From contig JAVIAB010000160.1 in assembly GCA_032433765.1 (NCBI GenBank), positions 38,094,223 to 38,158,222 on the forward strand: a DNA stretch of 64,000 nt, in the 5' to 3' direction. The position numbers were made by a program, and so were the translations under genes. This DNA is from Megaustenia siamemsis. Taxonomy: Eukaryota; Mollusca; Gastropoda; Stylommatophora; Ariophantidae. Positions within the stretch are counted from its first letter, which is position 1. Each line of letters starts with the position of its first letter. This document shows, piece after piece, positions 43,470-53,824 of this stretch. The notes under the pieces are model-generated. The model did not search any database. It was not told where the DNA came from and saw nothing but the letters and a program-made list of their open reading frames with translations.

Positions 43470-43628
43470 AAAAAAAAAAAGTAAAGAGGCCCCGTCACGC
43501 CAAGTGGCGTATAGGGAAATATGGTGTTAGTGACCATACATTTTACAGACCTTCAGCACATGATTTTTGGGGTAATGTGGTCGGTATTACGCCCGTGCCG
43601 CTTTACTTTCCCAGAAAAAAACAATCGG
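43470..43628 (-). mobile_element. SINE-1, 5'-truncated, opposite to its neighbour
   Basis: Begins with an A-run (43469-43480), then 3' hairpin and body to TTTACTTTCCCAGAAAAAA. Head and both Pol III boxes are missing. It lies tail-to-tail with the plus copy at 43187, separated by the palindrome ATAACTGCAGTTAT. Confidence 0.92.
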
Positions 43629-43720
43629 CAACAGAAAGAAGCATTTAGACGTAAACTGAAAGACTTGTTACTAACTGTACTTTACTCTATGTTGTGCCTT
43701 TCAGCACAAGAAGGGAAGTG

Positions 43721-43990
43721 GATATATCATCATCATCATCAAGTACCATGCCTGCTGGCGTAGATGATCATGTCTCACCACAACTTTCGATCTCGACAGT
43801 TATTTATTGTTTCTGTTGTTGACCTTCTGCCAAGCCATTCTTTTAAGCTGTCTGATATCTTTTCTCCTTGCTTCCCTCTATCTCTTCGTCCCTCAATTTT
43901 CCCAGTTGTCACAATATATTCCAGCTGTTTCCTTCTCATTACATGGCCAAAAAATGATGATTGTTTCTTCCTAATATTGAAAATTAGCTC
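43721..43990 (-). mobile_element. LINE-E 3' end
   Basis: Tail (GAT)n at 43727-43741; minus strand reads DRKLW, GRRSTTETINNCRDRK-like codons, RGKQ and FFGHVMRRKQLEYIVTTGK-type codons. 5'-truncated in the RKKQS region. The ~150 bp after it is unassigned. Confidence 0.85.
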
Positions 43991-44160
43991 TTTCTTTCTT
44001 TTTTTTTTCTACATATACAGGGGTGCCTACATTTTCTTCGCCTAGGAGATTCAGATACTCCAGCACGAGCCCTGAACACTGGAAATGCCTCAACTGTTTT
44101 TTTTTCCTTATAACCTAATTTCTGATTCTGTCTCCTTTTATCACATGCATTATTTTTCTT

Positions 44161-47100
44161 CTGGTGAATTAGTATTTGACTTCCGGTGTGTGACTGTGCT
44201 GGCAACACGACACAATTTTCGATGGTAGTCAAATTTAATTTATAAGTGAATTTCAATGCCCGTAGAAAAAGAAATTCCAGCGTTCTTGTGCTATTTCAAA
44301 TGGATTTTATATGTGATTTATATAGTTTGTGCGAATAGTACCATACATCAATGTGCTATTACGAATATTACGATCACGAACAAAAATGTCAAAAAGCGGG
44401 AAATCTACAACAACACAAAGAAAACAATCAGAACGTTTAATAGGCATTTGGAACATCTGCGGATTAGGGGATAAAAGTACAGAAATAGTTGAATTTATAA
44501 AGAAAAGGAATATAAAAATCTTAGGATTAGCTGACACAAGAAAGAGAGGTAAAATCATTAAAGAAATACATCAAAGCTACACACTCGTCACGAGCGGAAT
44601 TAACAACATGGCGGAAGTAAACAAACACGGGGTCGGTTTCATTATCGAAAGTAATACTGCCAAAAATATACTAGAAATAGATGAGATCTGGGACAGAATT
44701 ATAAGTATCAAATTAGCAGAACAAGGAGGAAATAACACTTATATTCAAACATATGCTCCATGCAACGACACATATAGTGAGGACAGAATTATAAGTATCA
44801 AATTAGCAGGACAAGGAGGAAGTACCACTTATGTTCAAACATATGCTCCATGCAACGATACATATAGTGAGGACAGCAAACAAGAATATTTTGATGAACT
44901 ATCAGCCAGAATAAATAAAGTCAAAGACACAGATAAATTGTTTGTACTAGGAGATTTCAACGGTAGAGTAGGACAAAGGAGAACACCATGGGAATTATAC
45001 CTAGGACCATTTAGTGACATTAGAACAGAGTGTAATAGTAACGGTGAACACCTACTAAATATTTGTGCAGAACATGATCTTTATATAACAAACACGTTTA
45101 ATCAGCACAATCATAACCAAATACTCACTTGGTATAAATGGAATGACACGGACAAGGCCTCCCAAATCGATTTTATTTTGACTAGAAGACATCAAAGGAG
45201 GGACATAACAGACTCAAGATCTATACCAAATGCAATATTAGATACAGACCATAAGCCTGTTTTACTATGGCAGAAAAAATGGGTTAGGAAACTACAGATG
45301 ACAAGACCTCAAGCACAAAGAATCGATCTAAAAGCAATAAAGAATGTGAACATACAAAAAGAAATAGAAGAATCCGTAACCAACAAATACCAAACCCGAA
45401 TACAACCTACAAACATATAAGAAGCATGGAAACAGTTTAAAGAAGGTCTAATAGAGTCAACACAAGAGAAATGCGGTCTGAAAAATATAGGAAAGAGCAG
45501 AAAGAAACTAACAAGATGGTGGAATGAAGTAGTAAAATCAGCAGTGAAACACAAGAGAGAAAAGTATAAAACGTGGCAGAAGACAAAAAACAACAGAAGA
45601 CTACAATCACTATAGACAAGCCAGCAATGATAGCAAAAAGATCCTAGAACAAACAAAAGCAGACTCATGGAAAGCATTTGGTGAAGAATTAGCAAAAACA
45701 CGTAGAGAAGAACCCAGAGAATTTTTCAAAAGTGTAAAAGCAATGAGAGTAAGAAATAATGATTATAACCCAACCACTATAATAAACGACAAGAAAGGTA
45801 GACCAATCAGCAGCAGGAAAAACATAATAATCAGATGGAGAGAATACTTTAAGGAACTATTAAACCAGGGAAATACAAACGGAAATACAGAGTTTAAACA
45901 TAGGCAGTATGATGAACAGGAACCGAATATACTTAAAGCAGAAGTAGAATGGGCATTGAAACAGAATAAAAAGAACAAAGCAGCTGGTATAGATGGAATA
46001 ACAACAGAAATGCTACTAGCCTGTAAGGAAACAGCTATAGATTGGCTTACTATCATATTCAATATGACTTGGGAAGAAAGAAAAGTCCCAGACGATTGGC
46101 AAAAAGCTATCATTGTCCCATTTTGGAAGAATAAAGGAAGCAAAAGGGAGTGTGAAATGTACAGAGGAATATCCCTATTGAGTCAAGTTGGTAAAATGTT
46201 TGCTAAAATATTGGAGAGGAGAGTAAGATACATAATAGAACCTCAATTAAGTAATAATCAATTTGGATTCAGAAAAGGCAAAAGCTGTACTGATGCTATA
46301 TTTACATTGAGACAACTATGTGAAAAAACAATAGAATATGACAGAAACCTAAATATAGTGTTTATAGATCAGGAAAAAGCGTTTGATCGTGTGGACAGGA
46401 ACAAACTTTGGCAAACTTTAGAAACATACGGGGTAGCAGGACAACTACTAGAAAATATAATAGCACTATATAAAAACAGTCAAAGTGCCGTCAGAACATC
46501 GGAAGGTCTGTCAGAATGGTTTCAGGTTACAACAGGAGTAAGACAAGGATGTGTCCTCTCACCACTCCTCTTCATCATATATATGGACAAAATAAATCAG
46601 GAAACAACCAACAACAAGGACAAATCAAATAATAACATAGAGGTAGAAAACTACAACATCAATGAACTACTCTTCGCAGATGACCAATGCCTAATATATG
46701 AGGATGAAAACCTGCTACAACAGCATTTAACATCTCTAGATAAAAGCTGCACAAACTACAGTATGAAAATTAACACAGCAAAAACAGAGGCTTTAAGAAT
46801 AAGCAAATTAAGACACCCATTAAACATCAAGATCAAAGATAAAGAAATAAAACAAGTAGAGGAATTCAAGTATTTAGGCACAATGTTCACAGAAGATGGA
46901 AAACTAGACAGAGAAATTGACATAAGAATACAAAAAGCGAATGCTGTCACATACCAGCTTTCACCATTGCTAAGACATTCAAACATTTCTATGCCAGCTA
47001 AACAACAAATGATAAATAGCATCTTCATACCAACTTTGTGCTATGAAAGTCAAACATGGACCCTTTCTAAATCACATTTAAGAAAGATCATTACATGTGA

Positions 47101-47456
47101 GATGCGATGCTTGAGAAAAGTAACAAACAACACAAGAAGAGATAGAATACCAAATGAAACCATAAGAAAAATGGTAGGAACAAAACCCTGCCAAGAATAT
47201 ATAGAACAACAACAACTTAAATGGTTTGGCCACCTGGTTAGAATGAATCCTTACCAATCACCATCAAGGGCGTTCTTCTCGAGAATGCAAGGAAAAAGAC
47301 CAAGAGGAAGACCCAGAAGAAGATGGATAGATGCAGTGACAGAGACATGTAACAACAAAGGAAAATCACTAATTCAGACGGTTCGAGCAGCACAAGAACG
47401 ACAAATGATATAAACCACGACACCTTTTAGGTATCGGTGAAAGAGAAAAGAAGAAG
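44161..47456 (+). mobile_element. LINE-D, full-length copy with 12-bp TSD
   Basis: ATTATTTTTCTT at 44149-44160 and 47457-47468 is a perfect target-site duplication, which defines a 3,296-bp element: 95-bp 5' UTR (with CTTCCGGTGTGTGACTGTGC), one long ORF, and 3' end AAAAGAAGAAG. It is inverted relative to the 37889-41092 copy, and the two are very similar throughout. Confidence 0.95.
44256..47413 (+). pseudogene. LINE-D ORF, plus copy: duplicated segment, nonsense and frameshifts
   Basis: Same domain order as the minus copy. Endonuclease motifs NICGLGDKS, GDFNGRVGQRR, QIDFILTRRHQRRD and DTDHKPVLLW sit in the frame opened at 44329. The RT and tail sit in the frame 45743-47413 (556 codons; AGIDGITTEML, AFDRVDRNKLW, INELLFADDQCLIYED, GKRPRGRPRRRWIDAV). 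Differences from the minus copy: a shift between the start at 44256 and the downstream frame; a 90-bp in-frame duplication at 44692-44871 inside the endonuclease; a GAA-to-TAA change at 45418-45420; and a +1 shift in an A-run near 45590. These defects are few, so insertion was recent. Confidence 0.92.
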
Positions 47457-47468
47457 ATTATTTTTCTT

Positions 47469-47743
47469 AGAGAAAAAATGTGCCGTAATTTATTCCTTCT
47501 CTTCCATTACCGTTCATGATCAATGCTCTGCTTCACCTTTTGTTCCATCGTGCACACCTCCTTTTTGTTTCAGTCATTATCCCGTAGACTCTACTTTCCT
47601 TCATTACTTCTCTTGTAAAAATTGATCTCGTTCACGCTATGTTGCTTTTGCAACACAACTTTTTTCTCCTTTCGGACGTAAATAAATCATATCAGAAACA
47701 CAGTGAATTCTAAATCGAGTATCTTAGATAACACGGGACGGTA
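47469..47743. other. Unassigned stretch
   Basis: Short spacer between LINE-D and the TIR element; nothing recognised. Confidence 0.45.
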
Positions 47744-47870
47744 CACAAGGCAACAAAATTAAACTTTTTTTTAATCATCTCAAACCAAAATACACTGTTC
47801 TAAAGGATTTTTTGGCGCTGATTTCAGATCTGGTATCAGTTTTTTCTATCACGTCAAGTTTTTAAGTTAT
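47744..47870 (+). repeat. Terminal inverted repeat, left
   Basis: Left arm of the TIR element: terminal CACAAGGCAACA, then GCTGATTTCAGATCTG about 73 bp in and AGTTTTTTCTATCACGT about 94 bp in. Confidence 0.8.
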
Positions 47871-48003
47871 GAGTGATGTTAGTTTTCACTGAACTTGGCT
47901 GTATTTGTTCGAGAATCGCAAACATCAATTAAGCAAATGATTCACATCTTCTAGACTAAATCAAATATACTCACATCACAGCATAGATATGTTGAATGTT
48001 TCT

Positions 48004-49679
48004 TCAAAAATGCTTGGAATATGATTTTCTGTTATATTCTTCGCCTGGATTATCACGGAATAGCATCCAGCAGAAGTCGGCCATCATACTCTCATTCCAC
48101 AAACCTTGATAACGGCGCTCCATTAACTGATAGTCCTGGTGAAAACGTTCTCCTTGCTCATCACTCACCATACCAAGATTTTCTGGGAAAAAATCTACAT
48201 GGGAGTGCAAGAAGTGAAGTTTTAATGACATGCGACAGCCAATGTTCAGGTAAGAATCTATTAGACGCTAAACTCCTTCCCTGTACGTAGGAGACTTATG
48301 ATTACCTAGAAAGTTTTCACAGACCCACTTGAATGCCTCCCAGGCTTCTAGCTCAGCTCCTGACAGAGACTGTTTGAAACCTTCATCTTGTAAAACAGAT
48401 CTGATTTGTGGACCTATAAATATCCTATTTTTGCAGCAGTGATGTTTGGGAATTTATTAACAAGGTACTGAAAACCTTCTGAGTTTGTTTTACCCATGGT
48501 CTTCACAAGGGTTTTCATCAGTCCTAGCTTAATATGGAGAGGTGGCAGAAATATTTTCTGTGGATCAACAAGGGGCATATTTTGGACACTGCTTGCTCCT
48601 GGCGTATAGATATGTCTTGGCTCCCAGACACGTTTGACATAATGTTCCGCTGTTGCTCGACTATCCCATAGGCATAGGAAACAGCAGTATTTAGTGAATC
48701 CTCCTTGCATGCCCATCAACATGCCAATGACCTTTAGATCACCACAGATGTTCCACTGGTGTGTTTTATAATGGATAGCTTCAAGCAAACTGTTCATGTT
48801 GTAATAGGATTCTTTCAGATAAACAGAATGTGCAACTGGTTTGCTTGGTTTTACATTTCCATTGTGCAAAAGAGCTGCCTTTAAGCTTCTTCGCGAGGAA
48901 TCAATGAAGAGACGCCATTCTGATGGATCATGCACTTGTGATAAACTGTTGAAGAGACCATCGATGTCCTGACAATAACTCAATGAGCCGTCAACATTGA
49001 AGAACGTCGTCATCTTGAGATTTCGTTTTCTATAATGAGTTATGTTAACGTCCCTTGCAAGCAAATGCTTTTGCTTAAGCCTTGAAGCAAGAAGTTCTGC
49101 TTTATCTTTAGACAGATTTAGATCACGAATAAGATCATTCAGCTCTGCCTGTGTAAAAGTCTTAGGTTCTAAACATTCATCAACAGTATAATCTGGATCA
49201 GTTGAGTCTGCATTGTGACCAGCTGTGTTTTCATTGCATTCCTCCCCATCTTGCATAGATACGAGTCCACCAGAAGGAGGTAAAGGAATAGGCAATGAAT
49301 CGTCATGTGGAACAGGCCTGATGGCAGAATCTAAGCTAGGATATACAATGTTCTGTTTATTTTTAGCAGAGAATCCATTTGTGTTCACCAGACAAAAGTA
49401 GCAATCATTGACATGGTCTCGCGGTTCCCTCCATACCATTGGAATTGCAAATGGCATAGCTGCCTTGCGGCCATTTAGCCAGTCACGTAGTCCGCTTGAA
49501 CAACTGGTACATATGATATGTGGAGCCCAAGATTTATCCTGATCACCCAGTGGACAGCCAAAATACAATATGTATATCTTCTTTAGATCATCTGAAATCG
49601 TGCGCCGCTGTGATTTCGTCACAAATGAACCACACACAAAACAGAAACAGTTTGGATGATTGATGCATCTTCTAGGCAT
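48004..49679 (-). pseudogene. Cys-rich putative transposase of the TIR element, frameshift plus stop
   Basis: The main frame (48414-49679, 421 codons) starts MPRRCINHPNCFCFVCGSFV. Residues ~13-60 form a C13xxC16...C57xxC60 zinc-binding pattern, and C93xxC96 follows in DCYFC. Later blocks: EWRLFIDSSRRSLKAALLHN (~255-274), NICGDLKVIGMLMGMQGGFT with KYCCFLCLWDSRA (~310-342), and LPPLHIKLGLMKTLVK (~378-393). A frameshift near 48425 moves the reading to IFIGPQIRSVLQDEGF. A TAG at 48268-48270 follows, then MSLKLHFLHSHVDFF and GERFHQDYQLMERRYQG to a stop at 48004. The full span is ~558 codons. I recognise this as a multicopy uncharacterised family of invertebrate genomes. Asp in FIDSS, Asp in CGDLK and Glu in GERFH could be a DDE triad (inference). 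Confidence 0.75.
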
Positions 49680-49989
49680 GATAATAAGTTAATAAGTACA
49701 CAAAATAAGTTATCAAGTACACAAATGCAAGGTTTTTGCAACCTTTAAAATAAAAGAAAGGACAACACAACGAAATCTCATAATATACTTGTCGTAATTA
49801 CTTTAAGCAAACACCACACGTGTATAAATGGATTTAATATCCTATCAAATACACAAAAATGGTAGCATCGATACTAAATCACGTGACCCGAAACTGAACA
49901 AATTTGTAACAGCCAGTAATAAGGTATCGATACCAATCTAAATAAAACATTGTACTCGATTTGTGGTCATAACCACTGTTGAAATATAT

Positions 49990-50116
49990 TATAATTAGCT
50001 ATTAAAAAAAATGTTACGTGGTAGAAAAAAACTAAAGACAGATTTGAAATCAGCTAACCAAATACTACAAAACCCATATAAAATTATCTGTGATGATTTT
50101 TGTGTGTTGCCTTGTG
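49990..50116 (-). repeat. Terminal inverted repeat, right
   Basis: Right arm of the TIR element, ending TGTTGCCTTGTG at 50105-50116. The spacing from the tip to the inner matching blocks is about 11 bp shorter than on the left. Confidence 0.8.
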
Positions 50117-50209
50117 AATCAAACTCTGAAAGAACCACACACATTGTCAGAAATAACAACAACTGGATAATCAGATAACAACATGTGGATCACCAGATAT
50201 AACAACAAA

Positions 50210-50890
50210 TTGATCGTCAGAAATAACAACAAATTAATCACCAGACAAAATGAATTGATCATCAGACATAATAAATTGATCATCAGACATAATAAATTGA
50301 TCATCAGACATAACAAATTGATCATCAGACACAACAAATTGATCATCAGACATAACAAATTGATCATCAGACATAACAAATTGATCATCAGACATAACAA
50401 ATTGATCATCAGACATAATAAATTGATCATCAGACATAACAAATTGATCATCAGACATAACAAATTGATCACCAGACATAATAAATTGATCATCAGACAT
50501 AACAAATTGATCACCAGACATAACAAATTGATCACCAGACATAATAAATTGATCATCAAACATAACAAATTGATCACCAGACATAACAAATTGATCACCA
50601 GACATAATAAATTGATCATCAGACATAATAAATTGATCATCAGACATAACAAATTGATCATCAGACATAACAAATTGATCATCAGACTTAATGAATTGAT
50701 CATCAGACATAACAAATTGATCATCAGACATAACAAATTGATCATCAGACATAACAAATATGATCATATGACATGACAACATGTCAATCATCGAACAAAA
50801 CTGATTGATCATATGACAGACATGCCAACACAACGATCTCGAAACGTAGCACCAAATTGATCACAAGACATAACAAGTCAATCACCAGAC
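50210..50890. repeat. 21-bp tandem array
   Basis: About 26 regular copies of AATTGATCATCAGACATAAC plus A up to 50760, decaying to 50890. Each unit contains the palindrome TGATCA (or TGATCACC). The period is seven codons, so several frames on both strands are open (HNKLIIR, NLLCLMI, SDDQFVM); none is a gene. Confidence 0.95.
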
Positions 50891-51017
50891 AAAACACCAA
50901 ATCTATACCCAGACATAATATTTCAAGCGTTAAAAACTAATTCAAAGCGGCTATCAATATAACTAAAACCAACAGACGAACAAGTAAAATATGTAATAAA
51001 CGAGTTACTAGAAATAT

Positions 51018-51538
51018 AGATTCTCAAGCAAGTTGGCGTAGGTGATCAAGTCTCTCCACAACTTTTGATCTCGACAGTTATTTATCATTTCTGTTGTTGA
51101 CCTTCTGCCAAGCATTTCTCTTAAGCTGTCTGTTATTTTTTCTCTTTGTTTCCCTCTATCTCTTCGTCCCTCAATTTTTCCAGTTGTTACAATATATTCC
51201 AGCTGTTCTCTTCTCGTTACATGGCAAAAAAATGATGATTGTTTCTTCCTAATATTGGAAATTAGCTCTCTTTTTGCTTTTACCTCTTTCAGAACATTTC
51301 ATTACTCTTCTTAGCTGTCCATGATATTCTCAACATTCTTCTGTAAAACAACATTTCTACAGACTCCAGTGATTTTCTTGTCTGTTGTCGTATTGCCCAT
51401 GATTCACATCCATATATTAAGACTGGCTCTACATAACATTTAAGAACTCTTTTTCTTGTTTCTATTGTCAAAAATGGATAGCATAGTATCTTCCTAATTT
51501 TTTTGGAAAGCTGTTTTTGCCTGAGCCATTCTGCATAA
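51018..51538 (-). mobile_element. LINE-E, post-RT region to 3' end
   Basis: The minus strand reads AEWLRQKQLSKKIRKILCYP, FLTIETRKRVLKCYVEPVLI, YGCESWAIRQQTRKSLESVE, FYRRMLRISWTAKKSNE, then broken frames to RDRK. Its 5' end directly abuts a 23-bp array. The (GAT)n tail is almost absent. Confidence 0.9.
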
Positions 51539-51982
51539 CGGAACATTACATAAATACATAAAGGAACATTACATAAATACATAAAGGAACATTACATAAA
51601 TACATAAAGGAACATTACATAAATACATAAAGGAACATTACATAAATACATAAAGGAACATTACATAAATACATAAAGGAACATTACACAAATACATAAA
51701 GGAACATTACATAAATACATAAAGGAACATTACATAAGTACATAAAAGGAACATTACATAAATACATAAAGGAACATTACACAAGTACATAAAGGAACAT
51801 TATATAAATACATAAAAGGAACATTACACAGATACATAAAGGAACATTACATAAATACATAAAGGAACATTACATAAATACATAAAGGAACATTACATAA
51901 ATACATAAAGGAACATTACACAAATACATAAAGGAACATTACACAAATACATAAAGGAACATTACATAAATACAAACCTTTC
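51539..51982. repeat. 23-bp tandem array
   Basis: About 19 copies of AAAGGAACATTACATAAATA plus CAT; occasional 24-bp units (AAAAGG) and ACACAA variants. Confidence 0.95.
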
Positions 51983-52257
51983 AGAGAAAGATGACACTAT
52001 TAGAGCTACGGAACAATTGAAGGAAGACAATATCGGGACATAATTATTACAGAACTAGTTACACATCAGCCTTGTTCTTCGTTCTTGCACGCTGATGTTT
52101 ATAGACATCACTGCTGATTTCATCAATATTCACGACAGCTCCTTCGAAGAGCCAAATGTGTTTTCATTCAGAGCTGTCCGTGACGATCACAATTCATCTC
52201 AACCTGAGTTGCCTAGGTCGCGAGAATGGAGTTTGGATTCAGCATTTTCTGTAGATT
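51983..52257. other. Unassigned stretch
   Basis: Includes an open plus frame from 52095 (ITADFINIHDSSFEEPNVFS) that has no domain I know and runs into the LINE-A tail; not called. Confidence 0.45.
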
Positions 52258-52792
52258 TCATCATCATCATCAACGTGTGTCCTCTCCGCAACGAAGGTTG
52301 GCTACCATGGATCGCCATTCTACTCTTTTTCTTGCTTTGGTGGTGCAGGCTGACATAGAATGACTTGTCCATCTTTTGATGTTACTCGTCCATGTTAGTC
52401 TTGGTCTGCCTCTGCCTCTTTTGCCTTGTATTTTTCCTTCCAATATTTCTTTTAGTAGGCTGTTGTGTCTTTTAACGTGCCCCCAAAAATTTAATTTGCC
52501 TTGTCTTAATTGTGTTCAGCAGTTCTCTTTTTATTTTCAGTTGTTTTAAAACTTCATCGTTTGTTATCTTTTGTTTCCATCCAATTCTACCTATTCTTTT
52601 ATAAATCCACATTTCAAAGGCTTCAATTTTCTGTTCTGTTTTCTTGTCTAATGTCCATGTTTCTGCACCATACAGGAATATTGAGAAGATGTAACATTTT
52701 GCCATTCTTAGTTTCAGCCCTGCTGATATTTGTTTTGTTGTTAGTATATTTTCCATGGCATTAAAATTACTTGTTGCCATTCCTATTCTTTC
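52258..52792 (-). mobile_element. LINE-A 3' portion
   Basis: Tail (GAT)n at 52259-52272. Minus strand reads ERIGMATSNFNAMENILTTK, QISAGLKLRMAKCYIFSIFL, YGAETWTLDKKTEQKIEAFE, RIGRIGWKQKITNDEVLKQL and LLNTIKTRQIKFLGA. Open for over 100 codons; 5'-truncated at ERIG. Confidence 0.9.
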
Positions 52793-53824
52793 CTGAGGGA
52801 AAAATAAGTAATTAAATCCGAAATTAATCAAAACAGCTTTTCTCACAAAATTGTTCGGAAAATCAAAACTACTGAAATTTTTAGAGAAGTTCTTTCTTGC
52901 ATTCACCAGACGAATGCTCGTCTTCATCCGCCCCTAAAATGGTGTTATGTTGGCCAAGATGTTTTGTGTAGTGATTTACAGCAAGTTAAGATATTTGTGC
53001 AGTTCGACCCAACATATCCGACTCCATCACGGTATTTGTTGGTACCTGGTTGCCCTTCCTCTCAATCCTTACTCGGTTAAACGGGCTAGTCTAATACTGT
53101 GTGAACGTGGAGTTGGTTCTTGATAATTTGAAGAAAAATGAATAGCTGTGAATGGGAAGATAACATCAAGGAATAGACAGTCTTCGAAATCGCAGTTCCT
53201 AAAAATTACTCAAGATAGAGAGAAGTGGATAAGGTTGAAGGTTGACGAAGTCTGTTAGTGGTGCCCCATCGATCCCAATATTTATAGGAAGAAGAAGAAA
53301 TAAAATTATTATAATCCTGAAGAAACGAGACTCTAAACTACAATAGGCAAGATCATCTTACAAGGACAGATCACAACATTCGATCCAAGTCTAAGGGACC
53401 AGCAAGCAAGATTAAGAATAAACAGACACTGCTGAGATAATAAGTTCACATACAGAAACATAATAGAACAGTGTTCAAAGTGGCAGACATAAATTTACAT
53501 AATTTTTTATCGTTTCAAAGGAGAGCTAGACAGCAAACATAATTTTTGCAAATATTGAGAGCCTATGGATATCGTAATATAATAATACAATTGTTGAAAC
53601 CTGTATAGTGGAGATAACAGAGAATGTATTGTTCAGTGTTACTTCCAGCCAGTTTTGACGCTTGAAAGTAAATGCTTGACAGTTGGACAAGAACATTGTT
53701 GAGGGCCACAAAGGAGAGGGTATACAGAAAAGGTTGAGTTTTTTTTCATGAACAGCTTAAAAAAAATCAGTAATATGGATACTCTGAAAGAGACCAAAGG
53801 AAAAACAGAAAGCTTATTATCAAA
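52793..53824. other. Unassigned stretch
   Basis: About 1 kb with no element or gene I can identify. Confidence 0.5.

Larger units (their letters stand above)
47744..50116 (-). mobile_element. 2.37-kb TIR element carrying a Cys-rich gene
   Basis: The outermost 12 bp, CACAAGGCAACA (47744-47755), is exactly inverted at 50105-50116. Inside, GCTGATTTCAGATCTG (47817-47832) pairs with 50039-50054 at 15 of 16 positions. AGTTTTTTCTATCACGT (47838-47854) pairs with 50016-50033, with one gap and one mismatch. The inverted ends are therefore ~110 bp and imperfect. A single minus-strand gene fills the middle. I see no clear target duplication. The layout is that of a DNA transposon. I cannot name the superfamily from sequence alone. 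Confidence 0.78.

Noticed and set aside
50119..50833. Three ~200-codon ORFs of 7-residue repeats
   Set aside because: Artefacts of a 21-bp tandem array; they occur in several frames and on both strands.
50210..51982. CRISPR-like arrays
   Set aside because: Repeats are contiguous with no unique spacers, no cas genes are present, and the DNA is eukaryotic in character.
52095..52358. 87-codon plus ORF (ITADFINIHDSSFEEPNVFS)
   Set aside because: Its second half is antisense LINE-A tail; the first half matches nothing known to me.
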